From NCBI GenBank assembly GCA_002803225.1, contig NXFV01001910.1:1-64000 (forward strand): DNA of 64,000 bases, written 5' to 3'. This DNA is from Gamarada debralockiae. Lineage: Eukaryota; Ascomycota; Leotiomycetes; Helotiales; Hyphodiscaceae. Positions 43,746-54,635 of the stretch are shown here, piece after piece; position 1 is the stretch's first letter; the number at the start of each line of letters is the position of its first letter. Both the position numbers and the translations under genes were made by a program. The notes under the pieces were generated by a model. That model was not told the origin of the DNA. It did no database searches and worked only from the letters and a program-made list of their open reading frames with translations.

Positions 43746-45194
43746 ATTGATGAGGATGGAGAACTTGTAGGAGGATGTCTCTAGTGCTGTAATAGATAAT
43801 TGAGTTAGCTACGGTTCAATGGGATTGAATGAAGCCTCAGGTACTGCGATCCGCCCAGCGGGAAGGGTATTGGAAAGCTTTTCGGTGCCCTGATTCATAC
43901 CAGCCAACCAACGCTGACACGTCACGAATGATCTCCGCGACCTTCCACAACGTACAGTAGCGCGAGAGAGGAACTTGCTCAGACGGACAGAAATTCGTGA
44001 ACACTTCTCAAGGAGCCGAGACTTACGTCGTGTTTGACCGTGGAGTACACCGCCTCCTTCGTTACTCGCTGTCGCGCGAATTGCAGTGGATGAACGCGAC
44101 TGGCTGGCCTTGTTGATTCACCAACAATAATTTGGCGTTGTGGTTGTTGCGATAGATGTCGTTTCTCGTTCAGTCGGGCTTGACGAGGCGTAAGGATGTG
44201 AATATGATGATAGTGTCTTCTTAGCAAGCGATGCTATGAATTGATAGAAGTAATAAGCATCAAGCTCTCAAAATGTGAGGGGAACTCCCAGCTTCCAATT
44301 CCCCCCTGAAATTTTCGGACGAATCGAATCAAGCTGCTGCGCTACCTATTCCGTTCCGGACTGCAGGGTCCAAACGAAAGGCCCGAGCTTCAAATCATGT
44401 TTTTGGGAACTTCTCAAGATCGACAAACACAATTATATCTCTTCACAGCTTACTCTGTAGTACAGATCGAGAGTCGTGGCATACAGGTGTATAACATGAG
44501 TACTGGCTGACCCAGTCGGAGATCCTATGAATGGATCTCGAAAGCCATCTGCCACACGAGCTCGCCGCCAACTTGGCAAGCATTGAACGCTTTGAGCACG
44601 AGGTAGCAGGCGTCTATTTCGTCCCCCCGTGAAGAGATTCTGCATATAGAACGTTATTAATGAGAAGTATCTTCAGTAAAGACATACAAATACTTTTGAA
44701 TCGCATACCCTTCGAGAAGCTGAGAATCCGATTGCCTCTCTATGTCCCGATAGTTTCAAAATGAAACCCGCAAAGCACCTTAAACACTCCATATATCAGA
44801 AATCAAAACACTTTTTGGCATAAACTACAGTATTATAAGCCCTAGAAGTTTTCTCCAACCCGCCACAGTCCGGTTGGGCCCTCTTTCCCAAAATCACGTA
44901 CAATAATTAGCATTCGTCAGCCATGTTCTTCGACGGGCGCCTGGGCTGGAGCGTGGATTCTTTTCTTGAAAGACGGATAATTGAAAGTCCATGCTGGCTT
45001 TGAAAACAGCCAATGACCCAAGCTCAAATGCAATAATAATAATGATGGAAGAGATGGTAGCCTTGCAGCCCCCAAATCTCAACCGCTGCAGCTTGTGATT
45101 AGCTCGTTTATCAGCCTCAAATCCTTTGCTACAACCTCGACCAGTCCAGAAAAGTTGTCAAGGAGGAGTTATTGGCTAGACGTTATCTTTTATA
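43746..45194. other. Intergenic region, 1.45 kb
   Basis: Upstream flank of the coiled-coil gene; an untranslated leader exon could lie near 44000. The short frames here are not protein-like. No RNA gene or repeat that I can support. Confidence 0.5.
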
Positions 45195-46179
45195 TGGAAT
45201 TGGCTTCTGCTTTCTTCTGCTTGCTGGCGGTATGGCTCCGTGATCTCAAAGCAGTACCACGTTTGCTACATTAATAAAAGGTGGGTATGTACCCTCTCAG
45301 AGCCTGATCAATTCGCGAAAGTTTCAATGTCGGATTACCTCGAGGCATGCTCACCACAACATCCTCTTTGCGTCGGAGTCACAGTCGAGGCATCCACTAG
45401 CCCATGAGCCACCCCGCCGTCACCCAAACATACAGTATGGTTTCCCACTCCCGCATCGGAGCTCTGCTTGTCTGAGCAGTCACCCTAAACATCCAGTAAC
45501 GGCCTGCTGTTCTCTCTGACTTGTGGTTACGATTATCCTTCTGGAGATCTCGTGCAATACCATACGGGTTCGCTCAATGAGTGTATAGAGCAGTGTGCTT
45601 CGTATGGTTCCGAATGTGTGGATGTGGCTTATGAATCATCTTCAATTCATGGATTTAATAATTGTTACCTTAAGAGCTCGGTTGAAACGCCGTTCTTGCA
45701 ACCATTTGTTCTCCATGGCCCAATCAACGACCCCTGCAACGACCTCTTCGAGCGCCCCTTTAACCACTCCCTCCACCTCTTCAATTCTTCCCCTCCAAGC
45801 ACCCTCTTCTACCTCCACAATCTCGACATCAACACTCCTCCAAGCATCTAACACGCCCTCAAGTTCTGTAATAGAAGCTAAGACCTCATGTAATAACCAA
45901 GGTATAAAGATCCGCTTAGGAGTAGGACTCTCTCTCGGTATCCTCCTCATCGCATCTCTTGTACTTCTTCTCGTACAACGAACTAAACATTCTCGCGCTG
46001 AGCATCAACGCCGGTTTCCTACTGGGAGTGTTCCCGTTACGTCGGGTTGGATCAGCAAGATGACGGGGAGACATGAGATGCCTGCTGAGGTACGGCAGGT
46101 ACATGAGTTACCGGGGGGTGATGGAGGGCAATTTTGGGTGCAACGATTCAGTAATATAGGTACGATTCCTGACGACTAG
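45195..46179 (+). pseudogene. PAN/apple-like single-pass membrane protein, gene model unresolved or broken
   Basis: Pieces of one plausible protein appear in order but in different frames. A signal-like MELASAFFCLLAV is at 45195, MSDYLEACSPQHPLCVGVTV at about 45329, and a second Cys-rich segment with CGYDYPSGDLVQYHTGS, ECIEQCASYGSECVDVAY and NNCYLKSS is at about 45520-45680. Then comes a Ser/Thr-rich linker, the membrane segment IRLGVGLSLGILLIASLVLLLV and a cytosolic tail ending at 46179. The Cys spacing and the CYLK motif suggest a PAN/apple domain. The shift from the Cys-rich frame to the Ser/Thr/TM frame near 45680-45720 has no convincing intron, which points to a frameshift, though unusual introns are possible. 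Fungal proteins of this layout sit at the cell surface; function unknown. Confidence 0.5.
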
Positions 46180-46621
46180 TTCCGATTGACCGAATGAATA
46201 ACAGAGACACTTTCTCGGAGCCGTTCTCAAGATTGTAAATCGTTCATAGTCTCGGAGTCGCAATTATTAATCCGGTATTTTCGGGAACCTGATCTTATCA
46301 CAATCAAGATCCAGCCACAAATGGAAAAACAAAGGTCAATTGTAGACTAATTCAACGCAAGGGTATCGGGGTATCGTCTAACCATCCATCCCACGCATGA
46401 AAAGGGGTATTGAGAGAAAGTAAAGACGTCCACAACCATACCATAAACCACCAGTAGCACTTATAGGAAAACAAAACCTCTCCATAGTTATCCCATCCGC
46501 CATAAACGCAACTCCTGCCATTACTGCTCCGCCTCTCCATCATGATATGCTCGTGTGACGAATGAAATTTATCGGGATACTTCGTATTCGATATTGTGAT
46601 CATTGACGTGAGATGCGCAGC
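46180..46621. other. Convergent intergenic region
   Basis: About 440 bp of 3' flanks. A short minus-strand frame at 46352-46603 is not protein-like. No feature. Confidence 0.55.
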
Positions 46622-47452
46622 TTATGCAGCGGCAGCGGGGGTGGGTTCGGCCTTGGGCGCTTCTGTCTCAACGGGAGCAGCTGGTGCTGGTATAAATTAG
46701 CTTAGGTATGCTTATCTATTCACCTGGGCTGGTACTCACCCTCGGTCTTGGCCGGCTCAGCAACAGCAGGAGTTTCTATTGACAATCAGCACAATGACCT
46801 TCCCATATTCGTATGAGGCGTGACGTACCCTCAGACTTAGCCGGCTCAGCAGGGGCTGCAGCGGCAGGCTCGGCAGCTTTGGTTTCGGTAGCTGCTATCA
46901 GGTCATCAGTGGTGAGATAAGCAGGTGTGTCACACGATCACTCACGAGCTGCAGCAGGAGTTGGCTCAGCTGGAGCAGTTTCTGTCGGGGCAGCACCGTT
47001 TGCTGTTGCAGTCTCTGCTATAAAACTGGGAGTTAGGATTGGTTCAACAAGGGAGAAAGATTGAGCAGAGGGGATGTTTTGATGAGAATAGATCTCCAGG
47101 ATAGAACTAGGAAGTAGATTTGCTGAGTTTAACTCAACGATTCAGACAAGACGTTGAATTGCTCCCAAAATTACATACCGGGCTTCGCGGCCTCCTCGGG
47201 CTTCTTATCTTTCTTGGTCTTGAACAAGCCCTTGAGCTTGGCCTTCAAGTCGTTGAGCGCATTTGGAGCTGGATAACGAAGAAGTGTTAGCAAAAGTGTA
47301 CAAATAGGAATCTTAATCGCTCAGTAGATTTGATCGAAAGCCACCTGGATGATATATCCATTGTGGCAGAGTTACTGTCGACGGGGCTGTCTGATAACAG
47401 ACTTGATTGTGGAATGTGAGTATCCGGGGGTTGACTTACGAACTCCACCCAT
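46622..47452 (-). CDS. Small six-exon Ala/Pro/Glu-rich protein
   Basis: Exons 47452-47440, 47268-47179, 47017-46946, 46894-46829, 46775-46740 and 46686-46622 give 113 residues. Every intron is phase 1 with GT-AG ends, and exons 2-5 are multiples of three (90, 72, 66 and 36 nt), so each could be skipped without breaking the frame. Exon 2 encodes a basic helix, LNDLKAKLKGLFKTKKDKK. Exons 3-6 each encode a variant of an ETxxxxEPAxAxAP repeat. The first exon is only 13 nt (MGGV plus one base). No domain is recognised; it looks like a soluble, disordered protein with one amphipathic helix. The assembly rests on frame continuity across five junctions. Confidence 0.7.
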
Positions 47453-48130
47453 TTTGAAGGATTTTGGTTGTTGATTTGGAAGGAGAGGGTTATTTTTAAG
47501 TTTGGGGAGGTGCAAAGACTGCGTTCGTTTGATGAAGAAGCTGTGAAGTTGTTGTTGAGAAGAGAAGGAAAAGAGTGAGTAGGGTCAAGAAGTTCGGGAA
47601 CGAAATGATTCGACGCCAGCCTTGGCATTCTTGGTCTAACCGCATTCGTATCTATTTTTGGCTTCTCTTCATTTTCACGAGACAATTTGATTAGAGAAGG
47701 TTTACCGGAATTTGATAAATATGGTCTGGTTCTCGGCAGCGAATGATTGATCTTGGTTGTCGCACGACAGGTTTGTGTCCAAAGTCAAATCCGCCTCCCT
47801 TGATTCGAGGAAGCTTCGGGAGTTGTGGATAAAGCTACGTCACACGTTCAGTTTGTGCACCCAACATTGGTTGTACCTGATCGGTAGTTTTACCCCTTGA
47901 TCCAACACCAAAATGAGCAAAATATCTCCTTTACCATGTGGGAGATTTCGACAAATCTTCGAATTCATTTCAGGGTCTAGAAATATCACCCTAATGCTAT
48001 GCTACTGTAATGCCCTCGGAACGGTCCCCACAACCTTGGACCTGGTACCCCACATAAACGCTATGCTAACGCCTCCACAATGCTAACCGTTATATTTCCT
48101 TTTGCCTACCCATTTCGTCCATTTTGTATA
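47453..48130. other. Intergenic region, 0.68 kb
   Basis: 5' flank of the small Ala/Pro gene and 3' flank of RRD1. The frame at 47287-47685 on the minus strand overlaps the first exon/intron of the small gene and is not protein-like. Nothing else seen. Confidence 0.55.
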
Positions 48131-49684
48131 TTAACGTCGCCCTGAGTTGCCTTGATCCGCCCATGGTGCTCTCATTTGCCCATCAGGCATGCCATGCGAT
48201 GGGGCTCCACGTATCGGAACCTGTTCAGTATTGCCTGCAGGGTTGCTGCTCGCCCACGGCGCTCGGATCGGGGGCATTGCAGTCTGCGATACGCTCGAGG
48301 CTGCCTTTGCCCACGGAGCTGCCGTTGGTGCCATACTTGCACTCGGAGCTTGTGCCCAGGGTGCTTTCGTTCCTTCCTGGGGCGGAGGTCTGGCTGTTGG
48401 AACATTCGATGATGTTGATTGGCTAATTGGATGATTCGCAGTATGGACGGAATGGGTGGCAGGAGCAGCATTCGGATCTTGCTCCCAACTGAACAATGAT
48501 CCGAATGGAAAATGTTGGACGACAGGGAATTTGGACAGGACCTCTGCGTTATACATCTTGATCATTCCCTATATCTGTCAGCATTACCATAGTTTTCGAT
48601 CCTCGACTTTGACTTGCCTTATTGATCTTTCCCCACCCCGAACGGACGCCGGATATATCGAAAAGGATGGGGCTATGCTCCCAAAAAGGCCCAGTCTTCA
48701 CATCATTAATGAAGCCAACAGCCGAGAAATACATGTTGTGCTTTCTCTCTCTGTTGACGATGTTTTTCTTGGCAATGTCCCCTGGATTCGGAGCTCCAGG
48801 GAGAGAGCCGTCAACTGGCATAGCATCATCATCGCCGATGGCTGGGCAATATTGCGATGAACCGAGTATGTAGGGGATGAACGAGTGATCGTCCAAACCC
48901 CAAACGCCGTGAGAACCAGCAGGCTCCAAGGTGTATGTGAGGATCAAACGACGAACGACTCGTAAATAACTGGGAAATGGTTAGCAACTGCAGAGTAAAA
49001 AGGGAGAAAGAAAACAGACGGTTCAATAACACCAATAACAATACTCCTTTCCAGCGACCCATCTTGGGAAGGCTCCTTCGTAAAACCTCCAAGCTTCCAA
49101 ATGCACCCTAAAAAAGCAAGAAAGCTTAACTCATGACCCGTCCCATAATCAAGTCTCTGAGCACTTCCAAACCCACCCATAAGATACGGCGTCAACTCAT
49201 CCAGAACCGCCACCCCATCCCCGGCAATCCCAAAATGCAACACTGCATCCGGCAAATACCTCTCAAGCAGACCCTGGACACGCGACTCAAGAATCTCATA
49301 CCATTTCCTAAAGCTGATATTCCCGAATCTTCTTGGTCCAGTATCAGGAGGCGCTTCTTCGATGATAGCATCGATACTTTGCAGCAACTCCTGCAGTTTC
49401 TGGACCGGTTCTGAGAGTGATATTGGTGTGTCGAGGGCCCATGTTTGGATCTCTGTTGATGGGTTTGGGGATTTTCGTGGACACATGGCTATGTTGAGCT
49501 GCATGATGAAGACTCCGATATCTCCATAAGCTCGTGATGTGAGGAATTGTGATACATCGTGACCTTCGTTGATTTTCTTCACGGGTTTGATGAAGCAGTG
49601 GGGTTTTGTTGGGTCTATAATTGATAGACTCGTGGATAATGAGCTTCCCTGGCTTTGTGGGAGATTCTGTGATTGCAAATCCAT
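48131..49684 (-). CDS. RRD1: PP2A phosphatase activator (PTPA), peptidyl-prolyl isomerase, Rrd1 type
   Basis: Activates PP2A-type phosphatases as a PTPA. Exons 49684-49020, 48969-48618 and 48568-48131 give 484 residues. Conserved PTPA blocks are in order: [65 protein letters not shown] and [20 protein letters not shown]. The second intron uses a GC donor (AAG|GCAAGT) and an AG acceptor, giving the only join that keeps KINK-GMIKMY in frame. The C-terminal 130 residues form a Pro/Ala-rich tail with four APWA motifs, typical of Rrd1 in filamentous fungi as I recall. The ATG at 49684 was chosen over the upstream in-frame ATG because the leader before it is not family-like. Confidence 0.92.
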
Positions 49685-49958
49685 GGTCTCAAATACTCTC
49701 GTTTTCTTCTGAGTGTTCATGCAGTTGTGGCTGTGAGCTTGGAAGATCGTTGTCAAGGAAGGGGCGCCACGGGAGCTTTGGTCACCTGGCGATCTTTCGT
49801 TTGTTGATTCATTTGGAGTTGCAGATTCGCGACCCCAACCTCCTACACAATTTACTACCGCCACGATATTTCAAGTCTTACAGCCATTCATTTTACGATG
49901 AAGGCTAAATCTGGACAATCTCTCTGAGTTACACCAGGGACACGGTTACGGAAACTCA

Positions 49959-52559
49959 ATGGCGGAACACAACCTGCAAGAGGATCCAACAGTCGCCGAA
50001 GATGAGATCGAAGCCGGTATGATTGTACAAGAATTACGCATTTTCTCTGGAATTTACTGATATGTCTGATTCCAGAAAGCGAGGACGAGCGCGCCGCAAA
50101 CTTAATAAACTTGGGATTGAGCTCAGGCAAGAAGCGGGCACCGAGAGTCGTTCCTCCGACCGGCTTCATGACAAGATTTACTCAATACCTCGAAAAAGCT
50201 CTCTACCCCACGCGGGGTGCGGATAACGAGAAGGAAGGGCAGGATATTGCAGGTGCGGAGGAAGGAGAAAGTGTTGAGTTTGGCAAGCTCATCGATGGTA
50301 TTTTCTACCCCACGCGGGATGCGGATACCGAGAAGGAAAGGCAGGATATTGCAGGTGCTGAAGGAGAAAGTGTTGAGTTTGGCAAGTTTCTTCAACTTGG
50401 CGCCCGAACTGTTGTGGACAATTCACAAGCTGCTACGAAAGGCTCGGATAATGAGAGCGATGGGCGGAACGTTGCAGATGCGGAGAAAGAAGAGGGTATC
50501 GAGCCCGCCCCCTCGACTCTGACGAGAGTCATGAAAAGGAAGCGGGACATATACTGTGATCAAGCACATGCGGAGGAAGATGCTGAGGAAGGTGGAGAGG
50601 TCGAGGAGCCTGCATACGAACCTGTCAAGCGAGCTAGGCCGAGCAAGAAGGCAAAGCTACCTCTCGTATTACCCAAAAACAATAAGCCAGCGATTACATC
50701 CCAGCACCAAACCCGACAGAAAACAAGAAGAGTTTCCAGAGAACCAGAGTCTGAGGCTAATCCACCCGTATCAACCCCAAATGGTGCAAACGGTGCGGGG
50801 AAAACCTCAGAACCACCCAAAAAGCGTGGCCGAGGACGACCTCGGAAGAATATACCTGTATTGAGCAATGATGTACCAGAACCTCCCAGCGAGCAGCCAG
50901 TCGATGACGTTAGGGAGAGCGAGAATGGTGAAGAGGACTTTGCCGTCGCTGAGGAAGGGGTCAGCGATATACTTTTGAGTCCCAGTCCTGTCAAACCCAT
51001 TCCTCCGGAACCACAGAGGCCCGCGCCAGTTGAGCGGATACGAAAGCCTCATCCCCGTCCAGTCAACGGCGCTCCATTCACTCAAAGACCCAAACCTACT
51101 GAACGATTGCAAAACACTGAATCCCAACCCCTCAGCAGCGAGCTTGATATAGTATCGAGTTTCGAAGAAGAGGACGAAGAAGAAGTTGCAACAAGCGGGC
51201 CTGCTCCAGATGTCCCAGAGGACGATGGTGCTCAGGAAGATCAGTTACCCAAAACGGTCAAGGACGTTATAGCAATTAAACAGTTGGAAGAAATGCTTGA
51301 AACGGTGCGGCGGGTTGGCCAAAAGCAGAATAGAAAGACCAAGGAATGGGAGAAGATAAGGATCGAAGATACTCCTCATAGCGTACCTGGGAAAAGAATG
51401 CTGAGAAAGCTTAAGGTATTGATAAATGTATACGGTGCCTTGCTGGACTCCAAAACGGCCGGAAACGACAATACTGCAGACGTTCACCAAGCCAAAATCG
51501 TTAAGACAATCGAAAGTCTTATGGAAGAGGCTGAGATTGTGTTCACCGAAAAACTCGGAAACCCGGCTCATGGTGTTCCTTATGCGGACGAAGGGTCAAC
51601 CCAGACTATGCTCACGGATATCTACTTCTTTTTAGTTCCGAGCCTTGTCGAGGCGCTGAAACTTGGAGTGGAGGCACACCAAGATGAAGAATTCTCGAAG
51701 ACGGGAGGCTTGAAAGACACGGTTGACCTTCTTGATCTTCTCCGGAAACTAGGCGAGGGAGCGCTGCGGCAGCCCAAAGACAGCAGACCACAAGCTGACA
51801 ACAACAATCAGTATCGCATCTCGCTCCCGACTAAATCCATTTTACCCCTCATTCGACCCCTCCTCAACAGTCTACAGATTGAGCTTAGGAGAAGAGAGCG
51901 TGACAAGAAGATTGCGGCTCGGAACAGCGATGCAGTAGAGAGGGCGAGAAAGCAGGCAGCTGAAAATAAGAGAGAGTACGAGGAGAAGCGGCGTCAAAGG
52001 AACGAAATCTATAGGATGCAGCAAAAAGTCATTTCCGCCAAATTGGAGGACCCCCTATATGGACACTATCTCCAGGCCGAGATCGAGAGGGAAGAGGCAA
52101 AGAGGGTGGAAATTCAGGCAGCCAAATCGTCACAGTCGCGGCCCTATAGAAACTCACAAAGATCGAGCACCCAGGACTTGGGTAACGACATACAAGATGA
52201 TCCCTTTGGTGATCAGTTCGAGCGGATTAGCGTCTTTGGAAGTAGCAATGCAGGCAAAAATCGAGGTCCAAAACCTCTGTCGAGGGAAGAAAAGCAGATT
52301 TTCATCAGAACCATGCAATTCGAGCAGAGTGAAAAGCAGAGTATTTATCCCCTTCAAAAATTTCAGGCAGGTTCAAGGCTGACCTTGCGAAGAAGCGGCT
52401 CGATACGAAAAGGCGGCCAAGCTGCTTGGTCGCAGCATGGATGAAATCTTCGAGTTTGCTAAGGATCTCCAGGATGCTATGGACGCTGCGCATGAGAAGG
52501 GCAAGATGAATATGGCGGAGGATGAATGGACCTACGATATCTGGGTTGAGCAGCAGTGA
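49959..52559 (+). CDS. AT-hook protein with C-terminal SANT-like domain, unknown function
   Basis: Exons 49959-50016, 50076-52340 and 52393-52559 give 829 residues. The first 400 residues are acidic and disordered with two tandem copies of a 28-33-residue repeat (YPTRGADNEKEGQDIAGAEE, then YPTRDADTEKERQDIAGAE). A classical AT-hook, KKRGRGRPRKN, lies near residue 260. A conserved helical core follows (VKDVIAIKQLEEMLETVRRV onward), then a Lys/Arg-rich coiled coil. The last exon gives KAARYEKAAKLLGRSMDEIF and ends DEWTYDIWVEQQ, which looks like a SANT/Myb-type helix set. The intron 3' of 52340 is supported because it alone joins these in frame. Nuclear, chromatin-associated by inference; I cannot name an orthologue. 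Divergent from RRD1, 274 bp between starts. Confidence 0.8.
50203..50386 (+). repeat. Two-copy in-frame tandem repeat in the AT-hook gene
   Basis: About 100 bp per copy, starting CTCTACCCCACGCGGG and TTCTACCCCACGCGGG. The second copy lacks three bases (one Glu), so the frame is kept. Confidence 0.85.
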
Positions 52560-53220
52560 TATGGAAGGATCGAGCTATGGCTTGGGATTTGGGGAGGCGG
52601 AGTCAACGGGGTTAGGCACATATGTTTACGATACCCAGCATCTCCCATGGAACAGCATTTTGTGGCTTTTCGGTCATGCAGAAGGCCGGCTTAGTGGAGG
52701 TATTCAAATTGGGGTCAGCTGGTCGACGCTGAGTAGGTAGCAGGCTACAATATAACTTGTCTCTTTCAAACTTGCATGTATTCGCAATTACCAAGTGCAC
52801 CATGGCATAAAAACTTCTCTCCTTACCAGAATTCACCCCTTTCGGTGACGCGAACGATTGAGGCTAGCGGAAAGTGATCCAGTGAATCTCAAGTACTGTA
52901 CGCCCCCCTATTTAAAGGACGCACCGGTGCAGAAATTTCGGAAGTATTCGGCAATCTACACAGCTTTACATCCTAGTTATCGGTGTGTGGAAACTTACGA
53001 ATCGAATACGGATCGGTCCATTTACTCTGGGGAATGGAAAAGCTTTGTAATGTCTCCTTCAACATAGCTGGTGGAAGATCGGCATGTGCACCCTAGTATT
53101 TCGATCGATTGAGAAGTCGACAACAGAATTTATATCGAACTGAAAAGAAAGTTCTATCAACAAAATGTCGAGAGCAATTGATAAGTAAATATTTTTAGCA
53201 GGTCTTTTCAACCCCCCGGC
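52560..53220. other. Convergent intergenic region, 0.66 kb
   Basis: Lies between the AT-hook gene and the deacetylase pseudogene. No protein-like frame or RNA recognised. Confidence 0.55.
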
Positions 53221-54545
53221 TCAAATCTTCTGCTTTGCTTTCCACTCCCTAGCCACATCCTCATACTGGCAAAACACCACTTCTTCACCTCTACTCTTCA
53301 GCCACCCAGTCATGCGATCAATCATCCCAATAATATGGGCCATTCCACTAGTATCAGGATGCAGCACAAGCGGAAAGATGAAGTCACCCTTCCTACTCAC
53401 ATCCTCCCTTGTCCCCTCCACCTTATCATCAGCATCAAAATCAAACTCGTGATACAAGAACTCAAAACGCTTTTTCCACATATCCATGATATTACCTGCA
53501 GAAACATAGCCGTGGGAGTTCGGTGCTGCGGGAACGAATTCCATGGGGTCATGTCTTCTATGTACCAGTTGGCTGGCTACTCCACGAGAGTGCGGGCTTT
53601 GGGGATGCCGGGATGAGCAGGGGTTTCATCCAGGTTGATGCTGAGAGATGAGGTGAGAAATCGATGGGTGTTATGGCGGGGCTGTGGGGAAGGAAATAGG
53701 GTTTGGAGTCGTGGCGTGTTAGGGATGTGTCTGTTCTACATCAGTGTCTGCTCGTCTTGCATAGTGGAGCAACGAGAACACCAGCTGACTTACGCTACAG
53801 GAATCCATGTTCCTTCAACACCTTAATAGTATGCTCCCGAATCTGATAATGTGGAGTCCTCCAACCTCTCGGCTTCTTCCCCGTCAAATCCGTAACCAAT
53901 TGGACACACTTCGCAATGACTTCCTTTCCTGTAGCTCCGTTATCTGTGCTCTGCCTTCATGAGCATATCCATGATGTGCAATTTTCATACTACTGTCAAC
54001 GATCATTTTCGTCTGAGTTGGGAAACTTTCCATGGAGTGGCCGGGGATGAACCACGTCACATCTGACGAAATACCGTGCTTCTTGAAGAGCCTCAGAAGT
54101 CGTGGGACGCCGACTGGCCCGACAAAATAACCGGATGAGTAGTCTGACATGTTCTTTGTTGGAGCTGCACCAGTTCCTAAGAAGCCGGACACGGCGTCGA
54201 AGTCTATACTGAGCAGGATCTGGATCTTGCGTTTAAATGGTGGGGAGAGCGAGGGGTGGATCATAGATGCGGGTAGAATCGATTGAGCTTTCTCCATAAT
54301 TGAGGCTGCTGTTGAACCGGTTTTGGTGAGTTCGTCCGCTTCCCACACCACACGACCCTCGCGTTTGCCTCCAGGTACTTTATCGCATCCATCCAGATAA
54401 CACAACCCTGTAGTACTCGCATCTTCTGAACTGCTACTGAGACTGCACGGCGTCTTAATTTCCTTGGCGTCATCGCATGGTGCCGACGGTGTAATGACTT
54501 TCCTAATACGGACTAGCTCAGGGGTCGGGGTTTCCGTCCTATATA
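53221..54545 (-). pseudogene. Polysaccharide (NodB-type) deacetylase pseudogene
   Basis: Family blocks are recognisable in order on the minus strand but in several frames. Open block: LLSIDFDAVSGFLG, TWFIPGHSMESFP and KIAHHGYAHEGRAQIT (54405-53900). A one-base deletion then moves the next block, GKKPRGWRTPHYQIREHTIK (about 53870-53820), into another frame. Another defect follows GFL just before a GTAAGT donor. Farther on, HDSKPYFLP, PANWYIED and finally MEFVPAAPNSHGYVS to the end (53544-53221) lie in changing frames, with an in-frame TAG before PANWY. The catalytic Asp and His motifs (DFDA, HxxxH-like HHGYAHE) remain readable. Relatives hydrolyse N-acetyl or amide bonds of chitin-like substrates or allantoin-type compounds. 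The 5' end is unclear and probably reaches about 54545. Confidence 0.85.
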
Positions 54546-54635
54546 GACTGGATATCTGTCATCACTAGTTAGCAAATTCTAACATTTGAAGCTTCTAGTC
54601 TTTATTTTCTCGAACTTTCTCAACGCGTTATTGTC

